A DNA stretch of 64,000 nt, taken from contig DLNC01000003.1 of NCBI GenBank assembly GCA_002478265.1, positions 85,013 to 149,012 of the forward strand, written 5' to 3'. A program made the translations under genes and the position numbers. Position 1 is the first letter of the stretch; the number at the start of each line of letters is the position of its first letter. Source of the stretch: Syntrophaceae bacterium UBA7520. Lineage in GTDB: Bacteria > Desulfobacterota > Syntrophia > Syntrophales > Smithellaceae. The notes under the pieces are model-generated. The model saw only the letters and a program-made list of their open reading frames with translations, was not told where the DNA came from and searched no databases. Positions 50,395-59,245 of the stretch are shown here, piece after piece.

Positions 50395-52230
50395 ATGAAG
50401 GGCTATTTCGGTAAATTTTTGAAGGTAAATCTGACCGACAAAAAAATCGAAGATTTTCCGGTAAGCGACGATACCTTTAAAAAATATGTCGGCGGTTCAA
50501 CTTTGGCCGCCAGCATTATCTACGACTATGCAAAGCCGGCGATGGACCCGCTGGCTCCGGAAAATCCGCTGGTATTTGCCACGGGGCCTTTTGTCGGCTC
50601 CAACATTCCCATGGTCAGCAGGGCGGCCATCTGCGGCATTGCCCCGGGAAACGGACTGTGGGGGGAAGCGACAACGGCGGGCAGCTTTCCGATACGCCTC
50701 AAAGGCAGCGGCTATGACGGAATAATTATTATCGGCAGAGCGCCCGCGCCCGTTTATCTGTCGATAAAAGCGGGTAAAGCGGAAATTAAAGACGCTTCTC
50801 ATCTTTGGGGCAAGGATTCCTATCAGACGCAGGAAATAATCGATCAGGAAGCAGGTGAAAAAACCTCTACCGCCTGTATCGGCACAGCAGGAGAAAAATT
50901 AATAAAATATTCAGGCATAATGAACGATGAAGGAAGAACCGCCGGCAGGTGCGGTTTGGGAGCGCTGATGGGCGCAAAAAACCTCAAAGCCGTAACCGTT
51001 TCCGGAAATCTGAAAGCAGAAGTTGCCGATAGCAATGCGCTGAAATCCCTGATCGAAGAAGTTCGTGACTGTATCAGAAATTATCCCAACGCCAACGGGT
51101 ATAAATTATACGGAACGAATATGTATATCGATTTAGGAATGCGCCTGGGCGATGTTCCCACAAAATATTTTACAAAAAGCGTTTTTCCCGTGGAAAAACT
51201 TTACGGTCCGGCATTCAGAAAACGCTACACCATGAAAAATTATGCGTGCACCGGCTGCCTCATCGGCTGCGGTAGAGTTATCAAAAACTTCAGCGACGAT
51301 ATCAAAAGAGTTGACGGACCTGAATACGAAACCGTGGCCGCCTTCGGACCACTGTGCATGAATTTTGACATTGATTCCGTGGTCCGGGCCAACCATCTAT
51401 GCAATGCGCACGGAATTGATACGATATCCGCCGGCGTATCCATCGCCTTTGCTATGTATTTGTATGAAAAAGGTCTTATCACCAAAGAAAAGGCGGGCAT
51501 GGAAATCAGATGGGGGGATGCGGAAGTTATTCTCAAATTATTGGACAAGATTATTAAGCAGGAAGGCATCGGTATTATATTATCCAAAGGCGTAAAAGAG
51601 ATGGCGGCGGCCTTCGGAGCAGATCCCGAAGAAGCGGCTCATGTAAAAGGTCTGGAATTTCCTATGCACGATGCGCGCGCTTATCAGGGAGCCGCCCTGT
51701 CGTACGCGGTCGGCCCCAGAGGCGCCTGCCACCTGAAAGGCGCTTTTTATCATCTTGACGCGCCGGGAAATGAATCCGCCCTGGAAGTGGGAATAACATT
51801 TTCCGACAAAAACAACCCCGCGCAAAAGGGCGCGCTGACGGCAAAAGCGCTCCATTTTTGTGAACTCTACAACAGCTTCACTCTCTGTCAATTTTCACCC
51901 ATGACTGCCGGAATGATCACGCGCGCGCTTGCGGCGATCACCGGTTATGATTTCGGAACTATGGACCTGCTGACTTTCGGGGAACGCTCCTTAAACCTGA
52001 AGCGGGCAATCAACAACAAACTCGGCGTTACCAGAAAAGACGACAACTTGCCGAAAATCGCCCGTCAGGCGCTGAAAGAAGGGGCGACAGCGGGAATGGA
52101 GCCGGCAATGGACCTCATGCTGAAAGAGTTTTATGATGTGAGCGGCTGGGACTGGGAAAGCGGCAAGCCAAAAAAAGAAAAACTGCTCGCGTTAGGGCTT
52201 GATAAAGCGGCCAGAGATCTTTGGTCGTAA
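50395..52230 (+). CDS. Aldehyde:ferredoxin oxidoreductase (tungsten-type)
   Basis: The 611-residue enzyme belongs to the AOR family, which binds tungstobispterin and one [4Fe-4S] cluster and oxidises aldehydes to acids with ferredoxin. It begins GYFGKFLKVNLTDKKIEDFP and has NYACTGCLIGCGR with Cys285, 288 and 292, the fourth ligand Cys498 in N-S-F-T-L-C-Q-F, GPEYETVAAFGPLC and EFPMHDARAYQGAALSYAVGPRGACH. The cysteine spacing matches the Pyrococcus enzyme. The ATG at 50395 follows GGAGGTGA, which overlaps the Fe-ADH stop. A longer frame from 50347 is rejected as it lacks a ribosome site. Confidence 0.95.
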   Translation: MKGYFGKFLKVNLTDKKIEDFPVSDDTFKKYVGGSTLAASIIYDYAKPAMDPLAPENPLVFATGPFVGSNIPMVSRAAICGIAPGNGLWGEATTAGSFPIRLKGSGYDGIIIIGRAPAPVYLSIKAGKAEIKDASHLWGKDSYQTQEIIDQEAGEKTSTACIGTAGEKLIKYSGIMNDEGRTAGRCGLGALMGAKNLKAVTVSGNLKAEVADSNALKSLIEEVRDCIRNYPNANGYKLYGTNMYIDLGMRLGDVPTKYFTKSVFPVEKLYGPAFRKRYTMKNYACTGCLIGCGRVIKNFSDDIKRVDGPEYETVAAFGPLCMNFDIDSVVRANHLCNAHGIDTISAGVSIAFAMYLYEKGLITKEKAGMEIRWGDAEVILKLLDKIIKQEGIGIILSKGVKEMAAAFGADPEEAAHVKGLEFPMHDARAYQGAALSYAVGPRGACHLKGAFYHLDAPGNESALEVGITFSDKNNPAQKGALTAKALHFCELYNSFTLCQFSPMTAGMITRALAAITGYDFGTMDLLTFGERSLNLKRAINNKLGVTRKDDNLPKIARQALKEGATAGMEPAMDLMLKEFYDVSGWDWESGKPKKEKLLALGLDKAARDLWS

Positions 52231-52332
52231 AACAAAAATTAAGAAGCAACTGCTACGGACGATAGGGCCGCTGGTCAAACCCTTGTCGGCGCTCCACAAA
52301 GCGGTGTTATTGATTAAGCCGCAATGACTTTT

Positions 52333-53262
52333 TTATGCGCCAAAAGGCGCGACCAGAATTTTAATATCTTTTGTGCTTTTGCCGGCCAGAACCTCGAAAC
52401 CTTCTTCCTTTATTTTTTCCAGGGGGATAATGTTTGTAACGACCCTCTCCGGTTGAATCTTGCCGGTTTCAATCCACGCCAGCGCCAGTTGCGGATTGAT
52501 CGAATTGGTGCCGATCATAGTGGTTTCGCGCGTGACAAAACCCAGCATATGCACCAAAGCCCGTTCGGTAAAAATTCCCTGCACGATGACCTTGCCGCCG
52601 AATTTTACCGAAGAAAGACAATCCTTTAAAGTCGCTTCAATACCGACAGCTTCGATGGCCATGTCCACTCCTTTTCCACCCGTCAGCTCTTTAATTTTTG
52701 TTGATGTTTTTATTTCCAGAGGATTCCAGGTAAGCGTCGCGCCCAATTGCATTGCCTTGTCGCGGCGGTAATCCAAAAGATCACTCATATAGATATTTTT
52801 CACACCGGTGGCTTTGAGCCCCAGAAGAATCATCAATCCCACCGTGCCACAGCCGGCAATTAAAACTGCCTCATTACCTTTTATTTGCGCTTTATCCAGC
52901 GCGTAGGCCGCGCCGGACAGGGGCTCGACTACCGCCGCGCGTTTCCAATCCATGTCGGCGGGAATTTTGAGCACTCTTTCCACGGGGCAGTTTATAAATT
53001 CGGCAAACGAACCGGGAATAACAGAACACACGCGCTCACCGATAATAAAATCTGTCACTCCTTCTCCCAAGGCAACGATTTCCCCGCAGGCCTCATGGCC
53101 AAAAGGACTTTCCGGGAAAGGCCCATGCAGATATTCGTGCAAATCCGATCCGCAGATGCCACAGTATTTTATTTTGATCTTGACTTCTCCCCTGCCCGGA
53201 TTTACTTCCGGCGCATCCACCACACTGATATCGCGAATGCCGCGGTAAACAACTTTTTTCAT
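52333..53262 (-). CDS. Zinc-type medium-chain dehydrogenase/reductase (no structural zinc lobe)
   Basis: The 309-residue MDR protein has the catalytic-zinc segments KYCGICGSDLHEYLHGPFPESPFGHEACGEIV, the Rossmann motif LIAGCGTVGLMILLGLKATGVK, and a sorbitol/threonine-dehydrogenase-like order. The four-Cys structural-zinc loop is absent (SVIPGSFAEFINCP in its place). It is shorter than the relative at 56070. It converges with the AOR gene and lies 48 bases downstream of the SulP carrier gene. AGGAAG precedes the ATG. Confidence 0.9.
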   Translation of the reverse strand: MKKVVYRGIRDISVVDAPEVNPGRGEVKIKIKYCGICGSDLHEYLHGPFPESPFGHEACGEIVALGEGVTDFIIGERVCSVIPGSFAEFINCPVERVLKIPADMDWKRAAVVEPLSGAAYALDKAQIKGNEAVLIAGCGTVGLMILLGLKATGVKNIYMSDLLDYRRDKAMQLGATLTWNPLEIKTSTKIKELTGGKGVDMAIEAVGIEATLKDCLSSVKFGGKVIVQGIFTERALVHMLGFVTRETTMIGTNSINPQLALAWIETGKIQPERVVTNIIPLEKIKEEGFEVLAGKSTKDIKILVAPFGA

Positions 53263-53310
53263 AGAAAATTCTTCCTGCTTTTTTTATTTTTTTCGTCCAT
53301 AAAAAGTTTT

Positions 53311-55053
53311 TTACTTTTTATATTCAGACAAATAACGTTCCACGGCATGTTCGATGGTCGGGAAAAAATTATCCGCGCCGAACCTGCCGAAAAGACCGTA
53401 ACACTTGAGCGTATCCTTCACCGGATCTTTCATTTCCGCAAAAAACAGTTCGATGCCGGCGGCATAAAGTTTTTCATCGAGATCTTCCAGCATGTCGGCG
53501 GCGGTAATATCCACGTCGGTAATCGGCTCCGCCGTAACCACCACCCACCTGGTCGGCGTCGGCGCCTGCGCCACCGCGCGCAGCACCTGATCGCGGAAAG
53601 TTTCCGCGTTGGCAAAAAACAGCGGCGCGTCCCAGCGGAAAAGAACCAGGCCATCAATGAGACGAGCTTCCGGGTAGCGGGATATGTCATGATAACTTTT
53701 CAACCCGTCCACATGACCCAGGACGGCGTTATAGGGTTTCCATGCCCGCCAGATAAAAGCAAAAAGCGCCAGCCCCACGGCGATAAAAATACCTTTGATG
53801 ACGCCGAGCAGCACCACGCCCAGAAAGCAAATAACAGATAAAGCAAACTCATCGCGGCGTAATCTGTAAAGACGCGCCATGCCCTTGATCTCCACCAGTC
53901 CAACGCAGGCAAAGATAACGATGGCGCCCAGCGCGGCCTGCGGAAGATTTTTCAAAAGAGACGGGGCAAAGATCAGCAGGACAGCGATGCTTAGCGCTCC
54001 AACCAAGCCGGTAATCTGCGTTTTGGCTCCGGCAGACTGCGCCACCGGCGTGCGCGAAGCGCTGCTGGTTACGGGAAATCCCTGAAAAAATCCGGTGGCG
54101 ATATTAGCCGCGCCCAAAGCGATACTTTCCTGATTACTGTCCACTTCATAGCCGGCGCGCAAGGCAAAGGCGCGCGACAGCGTGCTCATGTCGGCAAAAG
54201 CAACCAGCGCTATCGCCACCGCACCGGCAAATAGATAACCAAACTCAGAAAAAGAAATTTCCGGAATTTGAAACGAAGGCAGGCCTTGCGGCAGAGAACC
54301 GACCACCGCGATGTCCGCTTTGACGGAAAGATCAAAAAAGCCAACGATGATTGTCGCTGTTGCTACAGCAAGCAAAATACCCGGGATACGCGAAAACCAG
54401 CGACGACAAACAAAAATGATAGTCAGACAGGAAAATCCAATAGTCAGGGCCGTCCAGTTTATTTGTCCGTTTATAACACCTTGAATCAAATTCCTGGTTT
54501 CTTCCAAAAAGGAATTGCCGCTCACGGAAAATCCAAAAACTTTGGGCAGCTGTCCAATAATAACCGTCAGGGCGATGCCGTTTAGATAGCCGTAACGAAT
54601 CGGCTTGGACAGAAGTTCGGTAATAAAACCGAAACGGGCCATTCCGGCCGCGACGCACAAGAAGCCCGTAAGAACAGCCAGCATTCCCGCCAGCGCCACG
54701 GCCTTGCTTTCATCACCCGCGGCCAGCGGCAAAATAGTCGCGGCAATCAACGCGGCCAGCGCTGAATCAGGCCCCAATATCATAATCCGGCTCGGCCCGA
54801 ATAAAGCGTAAGCGATGAGCGGAACAATCGTGGCGTATAAACCATATATCGCCGGCAGACCCGCGGCCTGCGCATAACCCATCCCCACCGGCACCAGCAT
54901 TGCCGTGAGCACCAATCCCGCGGCAATATCCCGCGGCAGCCAGGATAGTCTGTAAGCGCGCAAAACGGCGAGGAAAGGAAGCCAGCGGTATAAACCACGC
55001 GGGGGCTCTTCCCGAGAAAATGGATTAATGGTGGGCACTGGTGTATTTTCCAA
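53311..55053 (-). CDS. SulP-family anion transporter with STAS domain
   Basis: The 580-residue protein has about 11-12 membrane segments with the SulP blocks DIAAGLVLTAMLVPVGMGYAQAAGLPAIYGLYATIVPLIAYALFGPSRIMILGPDSALA and ANIATGFFQGFPVTSSASRTPVAQSAGAKTQ, then a C-terminal cytosolic STAS domain (VDGLKSYHDISRYPEARLIDGLVLFRWDAPLFFANAETFRDQV, and VVVTAEPITDVDITAADMLEDL). SulP proteins move sulfate, bicarbonate or other anions. The start codon is TTG at 55053 with AGGGA upstream. The function with the neighbouring MDR gene is unclear. Confidence 0.92.
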   Translation of the reverse strand: MENTPVPTINPFSREEPPRGLYRWLPFLAVLRAYRLSWLPRDIAAGLVLTAMLVPVGMGYAQAAGLPAIYGLYATIVPLIAYALFGPSRIMILGPDSALAALIAATILPLAAGDESKAVALAGMLAVLTGFLCVAAGMARFGFITELLSKPIRYGYLNGIALTVIIGQLPKVFGFSVSGNSFLEETRNLIQGVINGQINWTALTIGFSCLTIIFVCRRWFSRIPGILLAVATATIIVGFFDLSVKADIAVVGSLPQGLPSFQIPEISFSEFGYLFAGAVAIALVAFADMSTLSRAFALRAGYEVDSNQESIALGAANIATGFFQGFPVTSSASRTPVAQSAGAKTQITGLVGALSIAVLLIFAPSLLKNLPQAALGAIVIFACVGLVEIKGMARLYRLRRDEFALSVICFLGVVLLGVIKGIFIAVGLALFAFIWRAWKPYNAVLGHVDGLKSYHDISRYPEARLIDGLVLFRWDAPLFFANAETFRDQVLRAVAQAPTPTRWVVVTAEPITDVDITAADMLEDLDEKLYAAGIELFFAEMKDPVKDTLKCYGLFGRFGADNFFPTIEHAVERYLSEYKK

Positions 55054-55246
55054 AATAATCCCTAACAGATAGGATAGTGCCCCTTAATAATCGCACGTAG
55101 TTATTTTTACAACTTATTTTTGTTAAAGATATTTTAACCATTTATGGCCCGACCTCCGGCCTTCAGCCTTAAGTCTTTGGTCTTTTAAAAACTTGAACTG
55201 TCAACACATTATTAGTATATATTCTTCATAAAGGAGTACACGGGTC

Positions 55247-55711
55247 ATGGCCAGAGTAGAATTAAACACCCCGGCGCCTGATTTCACCCTCAACGACTTT
55301 ACCGGCAAAAGTATTTCTCTCGCCGATTTTCGAGGCAACAAGAATGTTCTGGTGGTTTTCAACCGTGGATTTTTCTGACCTTTCTGCCGCGCGCACATGG
55401 CGCAGTTGCGCCGCGATTTTGAAAAATTTGTGAAGCTGGACACCCAAATCATTGTGGCCGGCCCGGAAAAAGCAGACGCCTTCCGCGATTACTGGGCCAA
55501 AGAAAAACTGCCCTTCATAGGCCTGCCCGATCCCGAGCACAAGGTTTTGAAATTATACGGCCAGGAAGTTAAACTTTTTAAACTCGGCAGATTGCCTGCG
55601 CAGATGCTGATTGACAAAAAAGGATATGTCCGGTTCGTGCACTATGGTCATTCCATGTCTGACATTCCTGCAAATGAGGAACTTATCAACTTGATTGAAG
55701 CATTAGGTTAA
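55247..55711 (+). CDS. Candidate selenoprotein: peroxiredoxin with in-frame UGA at the peroxidatic position (Sec44)
   Basis: From an ATG at 55247 with AAGGAG at 55231-55236 the frame reads a typical AhpC/TSA start (NTPAPDFTLNDFTGKSISLADFRGNKNVLVVFNRGFF), meets TGA at 55376-55378, and continues in frame to 55711 with P-F-C-R-A-H-M-A-Q-L-R. In AhpC/TSA relatives this place is C-P-x-C, so UGA stands exactly for the peroxidatic Cys. The whole is a 154-residue protein with Sec44 and Cys47 (U-x-x-C). A GC-rich hairpin starts 21 bases after the UGA with AGTT as its loop. It would reduce peroxides with a thiol or thioredoxin reductant. Alternatives are a sequencing error or a pseudogene, but the intact frame on both sides speaks against decay. 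Confidence 0.82.
55399..55412 (+). promoter_or_regulatory. Candidate bacterial SECIS hairpin of the peroxiredoxin gene
   Basis: GGCGC (55399-55403), loop AGTT (55404-55407), GCGCC (55408-55412): a perfect 5-bp GC stem whose loop starts 26 bases after the UGA and has G as its second base. This is within the known 16-37 base window for bacterial SECIS elements. Confidence 0.6.
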
Positions 55712-55818
55712 CACCAGATAATTGACATGACATTCCGTTTTAATGATAGTATAAAGGCATTAATAGAAAATTAAGTTTGCCGCGTACCCGCTTTTGTGGC
55801 GCAGGGAGGTGTTTTTAT

Positions 55819-56055
55819 ATGGAAGAAATAAAAAACGTCGTGTCCAAAGGCACCATAAAAGGAAAATTCAAGGGTTTCAAAAACAGCTATACTATTTTCG
55901 AATTCAACGACGGACAAAAATGGCGGCAAAGCGAAGTCAAATTCGTAAATTACTTTGCCGTTAATCCGGAAGTGGAAGTCTTTCAAAAAGACGGAAAATA
56001 TTACTTACAGGTAAAAGGCCTGGAACAAACTGTGGAAGTCCGAAGAATAAAGTAA
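55819..56055 (+). CDS. Small beta-rich protein of unknown function
   Basis: The 78-residue protein is predicted all-beta: KGTIKGKFKGFKNSYTIFEFNDGQKWRQSEVKFVNYFAVNPEVEVFQKDGKYYLQVKGL. The F-N-D-G-Q-K-W-R-Q motif recurs in small uncharacterised proteins. The ATG at 55819 has GGGAGG 10-15 bases upstream; a longer frame from 55777 is unlikely. It ends 14 bases before the MDR gene at 56070, so the two are likely co-transcribed. No domain name assigned. Confidence 0.65.
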   Translation: MEEIKNVVSKGTIKGKFKGFKNSYTIFEFNDGQKWRQSEVKFVNYFAVNPEVEVFQKDGKYYLQVKGLEQTVEVRRIK

Positions 56056-56069
56056 AAAAGGAGATAAGA

Positions 56070-57080
56070 ATGAAGGCGGCTGTCCTGTGCGGAGAAAAAG
56101 ATATCAGGGTGCAAAATATTCCCGAACCGGTTTGTCAACCGCATGGCGTAATCGTCAAGGTAAAATTTTGCGGCGTCTGCGGCTCCGATTTGCATGTTTA
56201 TAAAAAAGATGAGGGTAAAGGTACAATCTTCGGGCACGAGTTCAGCGGCGATATCGTTGAAGTGGGCTCCGGCGTGAAAGATATAAAACCAGGCATGCGC
56301 GTTACCGCCGTGGGATTTTCTCCCTGCGGTAAATGCTACTGGTGTCAGCAGGGTAAATCGCACCGCTGTTCGGATATGGCCCTTCTGGGCTATCAGCTCC
56401 CCGGCGCGATGGCGGAATATGTGCACGTCCCCTTTGCCACGCTGGGACGCAATGTCTTTCCCCTACCGCAAGAACTATCTTATGAAGACGGGGCCTCGGT
56501 AGAGCCTCTTTCCATTTCCTACTTTTCCGTCAACCGCGCTCAACCCAAGGAAAACGAAATCATTGCCGTTATCGGATTGGGGGTAATCGGCCTTTACTCT
56601 ATTCAAGTGCTCAAATCCATGGGCGTGGCGAAGATTTTTGCCAGCGGCAGAAGACCTTCGCGCCTGGCCGCCGCGAAAACCTACGGCGCGGATCTGGTAA
56701 TAGACGCGGCAAAAGAAAACGCGGCTAAAATAATTATGGAAGCAACAGGAAATCTCGGCGTAAACACCGTTGTGGAATGCGCGGGCAAGCAGGAAACGTT
56801 CGATCAGTCCATTGCGATCACGCGCGGCGGGGGTAAAGTAATGCTCGTGGGCGTTTATGAAGAACCACTCTTATGGGATCCGATATCGGTGCTGAGCAAA
56901 AATTTGACGCTTATCGGCTGCCTGGGCGGAAATTTCCCGGCGGCGATAGAGTTGCTCAAAAGCGGCAAGGCAAAAACGAAAGATATGATTACCCACGTTT
57001 TTCCGTTGGAGGAAACCGCCGCTGCTTTTCGGGCGCAGCTTGCCGACCCGACAGCCATAAAAGTCATGATTAAACCATAG
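56070..57080 (+). CDS. Zinc-dependent alcohol dehydrogenase (MDR family)
   Basis: The 336-residue protein has both zinc sites: CGVCGSDLHVYKKDEGKGTIFGHEFSGDI for the catalytic metal and PCGKCYWCQQGKSHRC (C-x2-C-x2-C-x7-C) for the structural metal. The Rossmann motif IGLGVIGLYSIQVLKSMGVAKIFASGRRPSRLAAAKTYGADLVIDAAKENAA follows. It oxidises or reduces an alcohol/polyol with NAD(P). AGGAGATAAG precedes the ATG. A shorter relative without structural zinc lies at 52333. Confidence 0.94.
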   Translation: MKAAVLCGEKDIRVQNIPEPVCQPHGVIVKVKFCGVCGSDLHVYKKDEGKGTIFGHEFSGDIVEVGSGVKDIKPGMRVTAVGFSPCGKCYWCQQGKSHRCSDMALLGYQLPGAMAEYVHVPFATLGRNVFPLPQELSYEDGASVEPLSISYFSVNRAQPKENEIIAVIGLGVIGLYSIQVLKSMGVAKIFASGRRPSRLAAAKTYGADLVIDAAKENAAKIIMEATGNLGVNTVVECAGKQETFDQSIAITRGGGKVMLVGVYEEPLLWDPISVLSKNLTLIGCLGGNFPAAIELLKSGKAKTKDMITHVFPLEETAAAFRAQLADPTAIKVMIKP

Positions 57081-57097
57081 AAAAAGGATTCGTCTCC

Positions 57098-57469
57098 ATG
57101 CAGTTTGTCTTCGCGCACAACAATATAAATGTTCTGAATCTGGAAAAAAGTCTGGATTTTTATAAAGAGGCGCTGCGGCTTACTGAAGTAAAACGTTATG
57201 AGGCGCCGGATAAAAGCTTCATTATTGTTTTTCTCTCTGACGGCAAGACGCCGCATCAACTGGAACTCACCTGGCTGGCTGACAGAAATGAACCATACAA
57301 CCTGGGCGATAATGAGTTTCATCTGGCTTTCAAGGTCGATAATTTTAGCGCCGCGCACGCTCTGCACGAAAAGATGGGCTGCATCTGTTTTGAAAATAAA
57401 GCGATGGGAATCTATTTTATCAACGATCCTGACGGCTATTGGGTGGAAATCATCCCGCAAAGAAGATGA
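57098..57469 (+). CDS. VOC/glyoxalase-family protein
   Basis: The 123-residue protein has two beta-alpha-beta-beta-beta halves: HNNINVLNLEKSLDFYKEALRLTEVKR, ELTWLADRNEPYNLGDNEFHLAFKVDN, and MGIYFINDPDGYWVEIIPQRR. Conserved His/Glu metal ligands (H at the start, E-F-H in the second block, V-E-I near the end) are in place for a glyoxalase I-like metal site. It may detoxify methylglyoxal or be an isomerase; it follows the MDR dehydrogenase by 17 bases. Confidence 0.88.
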   Translation: MQFVFAHNNINVLNLEKSLDFYKEALRLTEVKRYEAPDKSFIIVFLSDGKTPHQLELTWLADRNEPYNLGDNEFHLAFKVDNFSAAHALHEKMGCICFENKAMGIYFINDPDGYWVEIIPQRR

Positions 57470-57508
57470 GCGATATTTTTTTTAAAAAAAATAAAAGGAG
57501 GAAAAGAA

Positions 57509-58063
57509 ATGAAAAAATTATTTTATGCAACGGCGCTTCTGATCCTTTTGTTTGCCGCGCCAGCATCCATAGCGCAGGTAAGTGTTCGTATTAATATCCC
57601 TCTGCCCCCGCCCATTGTTTTCCCCGCGCCGCCACATGTGGTGATCATCCCGGAAACGGATGTTTATGTTGTTCCTGACATACAAGACGAAATATATTTC
57701 GTCGGCGGCTGGTGGTGGCGCCCGTGGCAGGGGCGCTGGTACCGCTCGCGGTATTATGACCGCGGCTGGGTGGTTAACAGCTTCCCCCCGCCTTTCTATA
57801 AAACAGTCCCTCCGGGCTGGAGAAATGATTATAGAGACCGCCGCTGGAGAGGATACTCCTGGCAATATGAAAAAATACCTCATGACCGGCTGCATAAAAA
57901 CTGGAGGTCCTGGCACCACAATAGATATTGGGAAAGAGAAAGGTCATGGAATGTGCAGGGCATGCCGCGGAAACAATACCGCGATTCTAAACCGCAACCC
58001 AGGTCCTCTCAGCGTCCGGGTGATTACAGAGGACCCGGCAAGCAGGGCAAAAAAGGCCGCTAA
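57509..58063 (+). CDS. Exported Trp/Arg/Tyr-rich basic protein
   Basis: The 184-residue precursor has a signal peptide ending ASIAQ. The mature protein has a proline-rich segment (RINIPLPPPIVFPAPPHVVIIPETDVYVVPD), then an aromatic/basic stretch (GGWWWRPWQGRWYRSRYYDRGWVV) and a strongly basic, Arg/Gln/Gly-rich tail. Similar small W-R-P-x-W-G-R proteins are common and uncharacterised in Deltaproteobacteria. AAAGGAGGAAA lies before the ATG. Confidence 0.75.
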   Translation: MKKLFYATALLILLFAAPASIAQVSVRINIPLPPPIVFPAPPHVVIIPETDVYVVPDIQDEIYFVGGWWWRPWQGRWYRSRYYDRGWVVNSFPPPFYKTVPPGWRNDYRDRRWRGYSWQYEKIPHDRLHKNWRSWHHNRYWERERSWNVQGMPRKQYRDSKPQPRSSQRPGDYRGPGKQGKKGR

Positions 58064-58091
58064 AAACAGAAACCGGGAGCAGTTCACGAAA

Positions 58092-58129
58092 AAAGTGGCT
58101 GCATTATCTTTTCGGGGTGCGGCCACTTT
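58092..58129 (+). other. Intergenic hairpin
   Basis: AAAGTGGCTGC (58092-58102) pairs over 11 bp (one G-U) with GCGGCCACTTT (58119-58129), loop 16 bases. It lies between the basic exported protein and the small membrane protein and has no T-run. It could attenuate, stabilise or mark an RNA processing site. Confidence 0.45.
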
Positions 58130-58153
58130 ACCTAACTCAAGGAGAAACCAATA

Positions 58154-58393
58154 ATGAAAAATAAAAGAGGGCTGTCCAAATTGACCCTCCTGATACTTGT
58201 TGCTCTAATCATTGCCGCCGTTTATTTCTGGATTAAATATTTTTCCGAACCGCTGACCACGGTTGTCACCGGCGGAGCCGAACAGTCCCTGCCGGCGCTG
58301 GACACGGCCAAAAAAGTGAGCGAACAGGCAAGTAAAGCTGTGCGGACCGCAGATGAGGCAACAAAAAAACTCAATGAGGATATGGAAAAATAA
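58154..58393 (+). CDS. Small single-pass membrane protein with helical tail
   Basis: The 79-residue protein has a basic start, one hydrophobic helix (LTLLILVALIIAAVYFWIKYF, residues 9-29) and a charged Ala/Lys/Glu-rich helix (DTAKKVSEQASKAVRTADEATKKLNEDMEK) that could form a coiled coil. AAGGAG lies 9 bases before the ATG. No family recognised. It is possibly part of an envelope assembly near the beta-barrel gene. Confidence 0.65.
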   Translation: MKNKRGLSKLTLLILVALIIAAVYFWIKYFSEPLTTVVTGGAEQSLPALDTAKKVSEQASKAVRTADEATKKLNEDMEK

Positions 58394-58465
58394 CTATTGA
58401 TTTAATTGACGCACGCAATGACATAACTTCAAGATTATAGGCAGTAGGAGAAAGGGGATAAAAAA

Positions 58466-59164
58466 ATGAAACGATTGCTTTTTATATTTATTATTTTCGT
58501 TTTCAGTTTATTTTCAATTACTTCATTTGCCGCCGGCCCTGCTTACAATTGGACTGGATTCTACATGGGTTTGCATGGGTTCTATGGCGCCGGCGACGAC
58601 GACGAATGGGATGATTACGAAAGCGGCAATTCTGGCACTAGTTGGCGGTATGTTGGCACCCCCCTTCGCGCCGACCATGATATCGACGGCTGGATGGGCG
58701 GAGCTTTCCTCGGATATAATTATCAGTTTCCCTTTAATCTGGTCGTGGGTGTTGAGACAGATGTAAACGTAGGAAAAATCTCCGGATCAGGGCGAGCTCC
58801 GGATGATCCTACCATAACGGTAAATACCAATATGTCCTGGGTGGGCTCTACGCGCTTCCGCATCGGTTACGCTATCTATCGATTTCTACCCTACCTGGCC
58901 ATGGGCGTAACCTACGGCGAGGCTGATATATACGAAAAAGTTGGCACAATAAAATATGGTGAAAAAAATACCTATTTCGGCTGGAGCCCCGCGCTTGGTC
59001 TGGAATTTATGATAATAAAAAATCTCATCGCCCGCGCTGAATTCGCATACTATTCTTTCGGCACAAACAGATCAGAGGTTGACCCTGAAGCACCAGGCAC
59101 AGGAGAGGTTGACACCAAAATAAGGTTCGGCGCCTTTAAATTAGGTTTGTGCTGGAAATTTTAA
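58466..59164 (+). CDS. Outer-membrane beta-barrel protein (OmpA/Omp25-like)
   Basis: The 232-residue precursor has a signal peptide ending SFAAG and amphipathic strands separated by polar loops: NWTGFYMGLHGFYGAGDDDEWDDYESG, GWMGGAFLGYNYQFPFNLVVGVETDVN, TRFRIGYAIYRFLPYLAMGVTYGEA, and a final strand ending in Trp-Lys-Phe (AFKLGLCWKF), the usual C-terminal aromatic signal for insertion by the BAM machinery. This layout is the eight-strand porin-like domain seen in Omp25/OmpW-type proteins. Confidence 0.88.
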   Translation: MKRLLFIFIIFVFSLFSITSFAAGPAYNWTGFYMGLHGFYGAGDDDEWDDYESGNSGTSWRYVGTPLRADHDIDGWMGGAFLGYNYQFPFNLVVGVETDVNVGKISGSGRAPDDPTITVNTNMSWVGSTRFRIGYAIYRFLPYLAMGVTYGEADIYEKVGTIKYGEKNTYFGWSPALGLEFMIIKNLIARAEFAYYSFGTNRSEVDPEAPGTGEVDTKIRFGAFKLGLCWKF

Positions 59165-59187
59165 TTTAAAAACCGAAAATATTTTCC

Positions 59188-59216
59188 TTGACAAACATTT
59201 TTCGTTTGTCTATATC
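59188..59216 (+). promoter_or_regulatory. Promoter of the aro operon, with inverted repeat in the spacer
   Basis: TTGACA (59188-59193), 17 bases, TATATC (59211-59216). GACAAAC (59190-59196) and GTTTGTC (59204-59210) form a perfect 7-bp inverted repeat in the spacer, a possible repressor site. The transcript would begin near 59223, 23 bases before the leader peptide. Confidence 0.65.
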
Positions 59217-59245
59217 AGGCACAATTAAAGGACAGGTTTTTATTG

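Noticed and set aside
55397..55711. A separate 104-residue gene starting at 55397
   Set aside because: It is the back half of the UGA-containing peroxiredoxin. It would start inside the active site and has no ribosome site.
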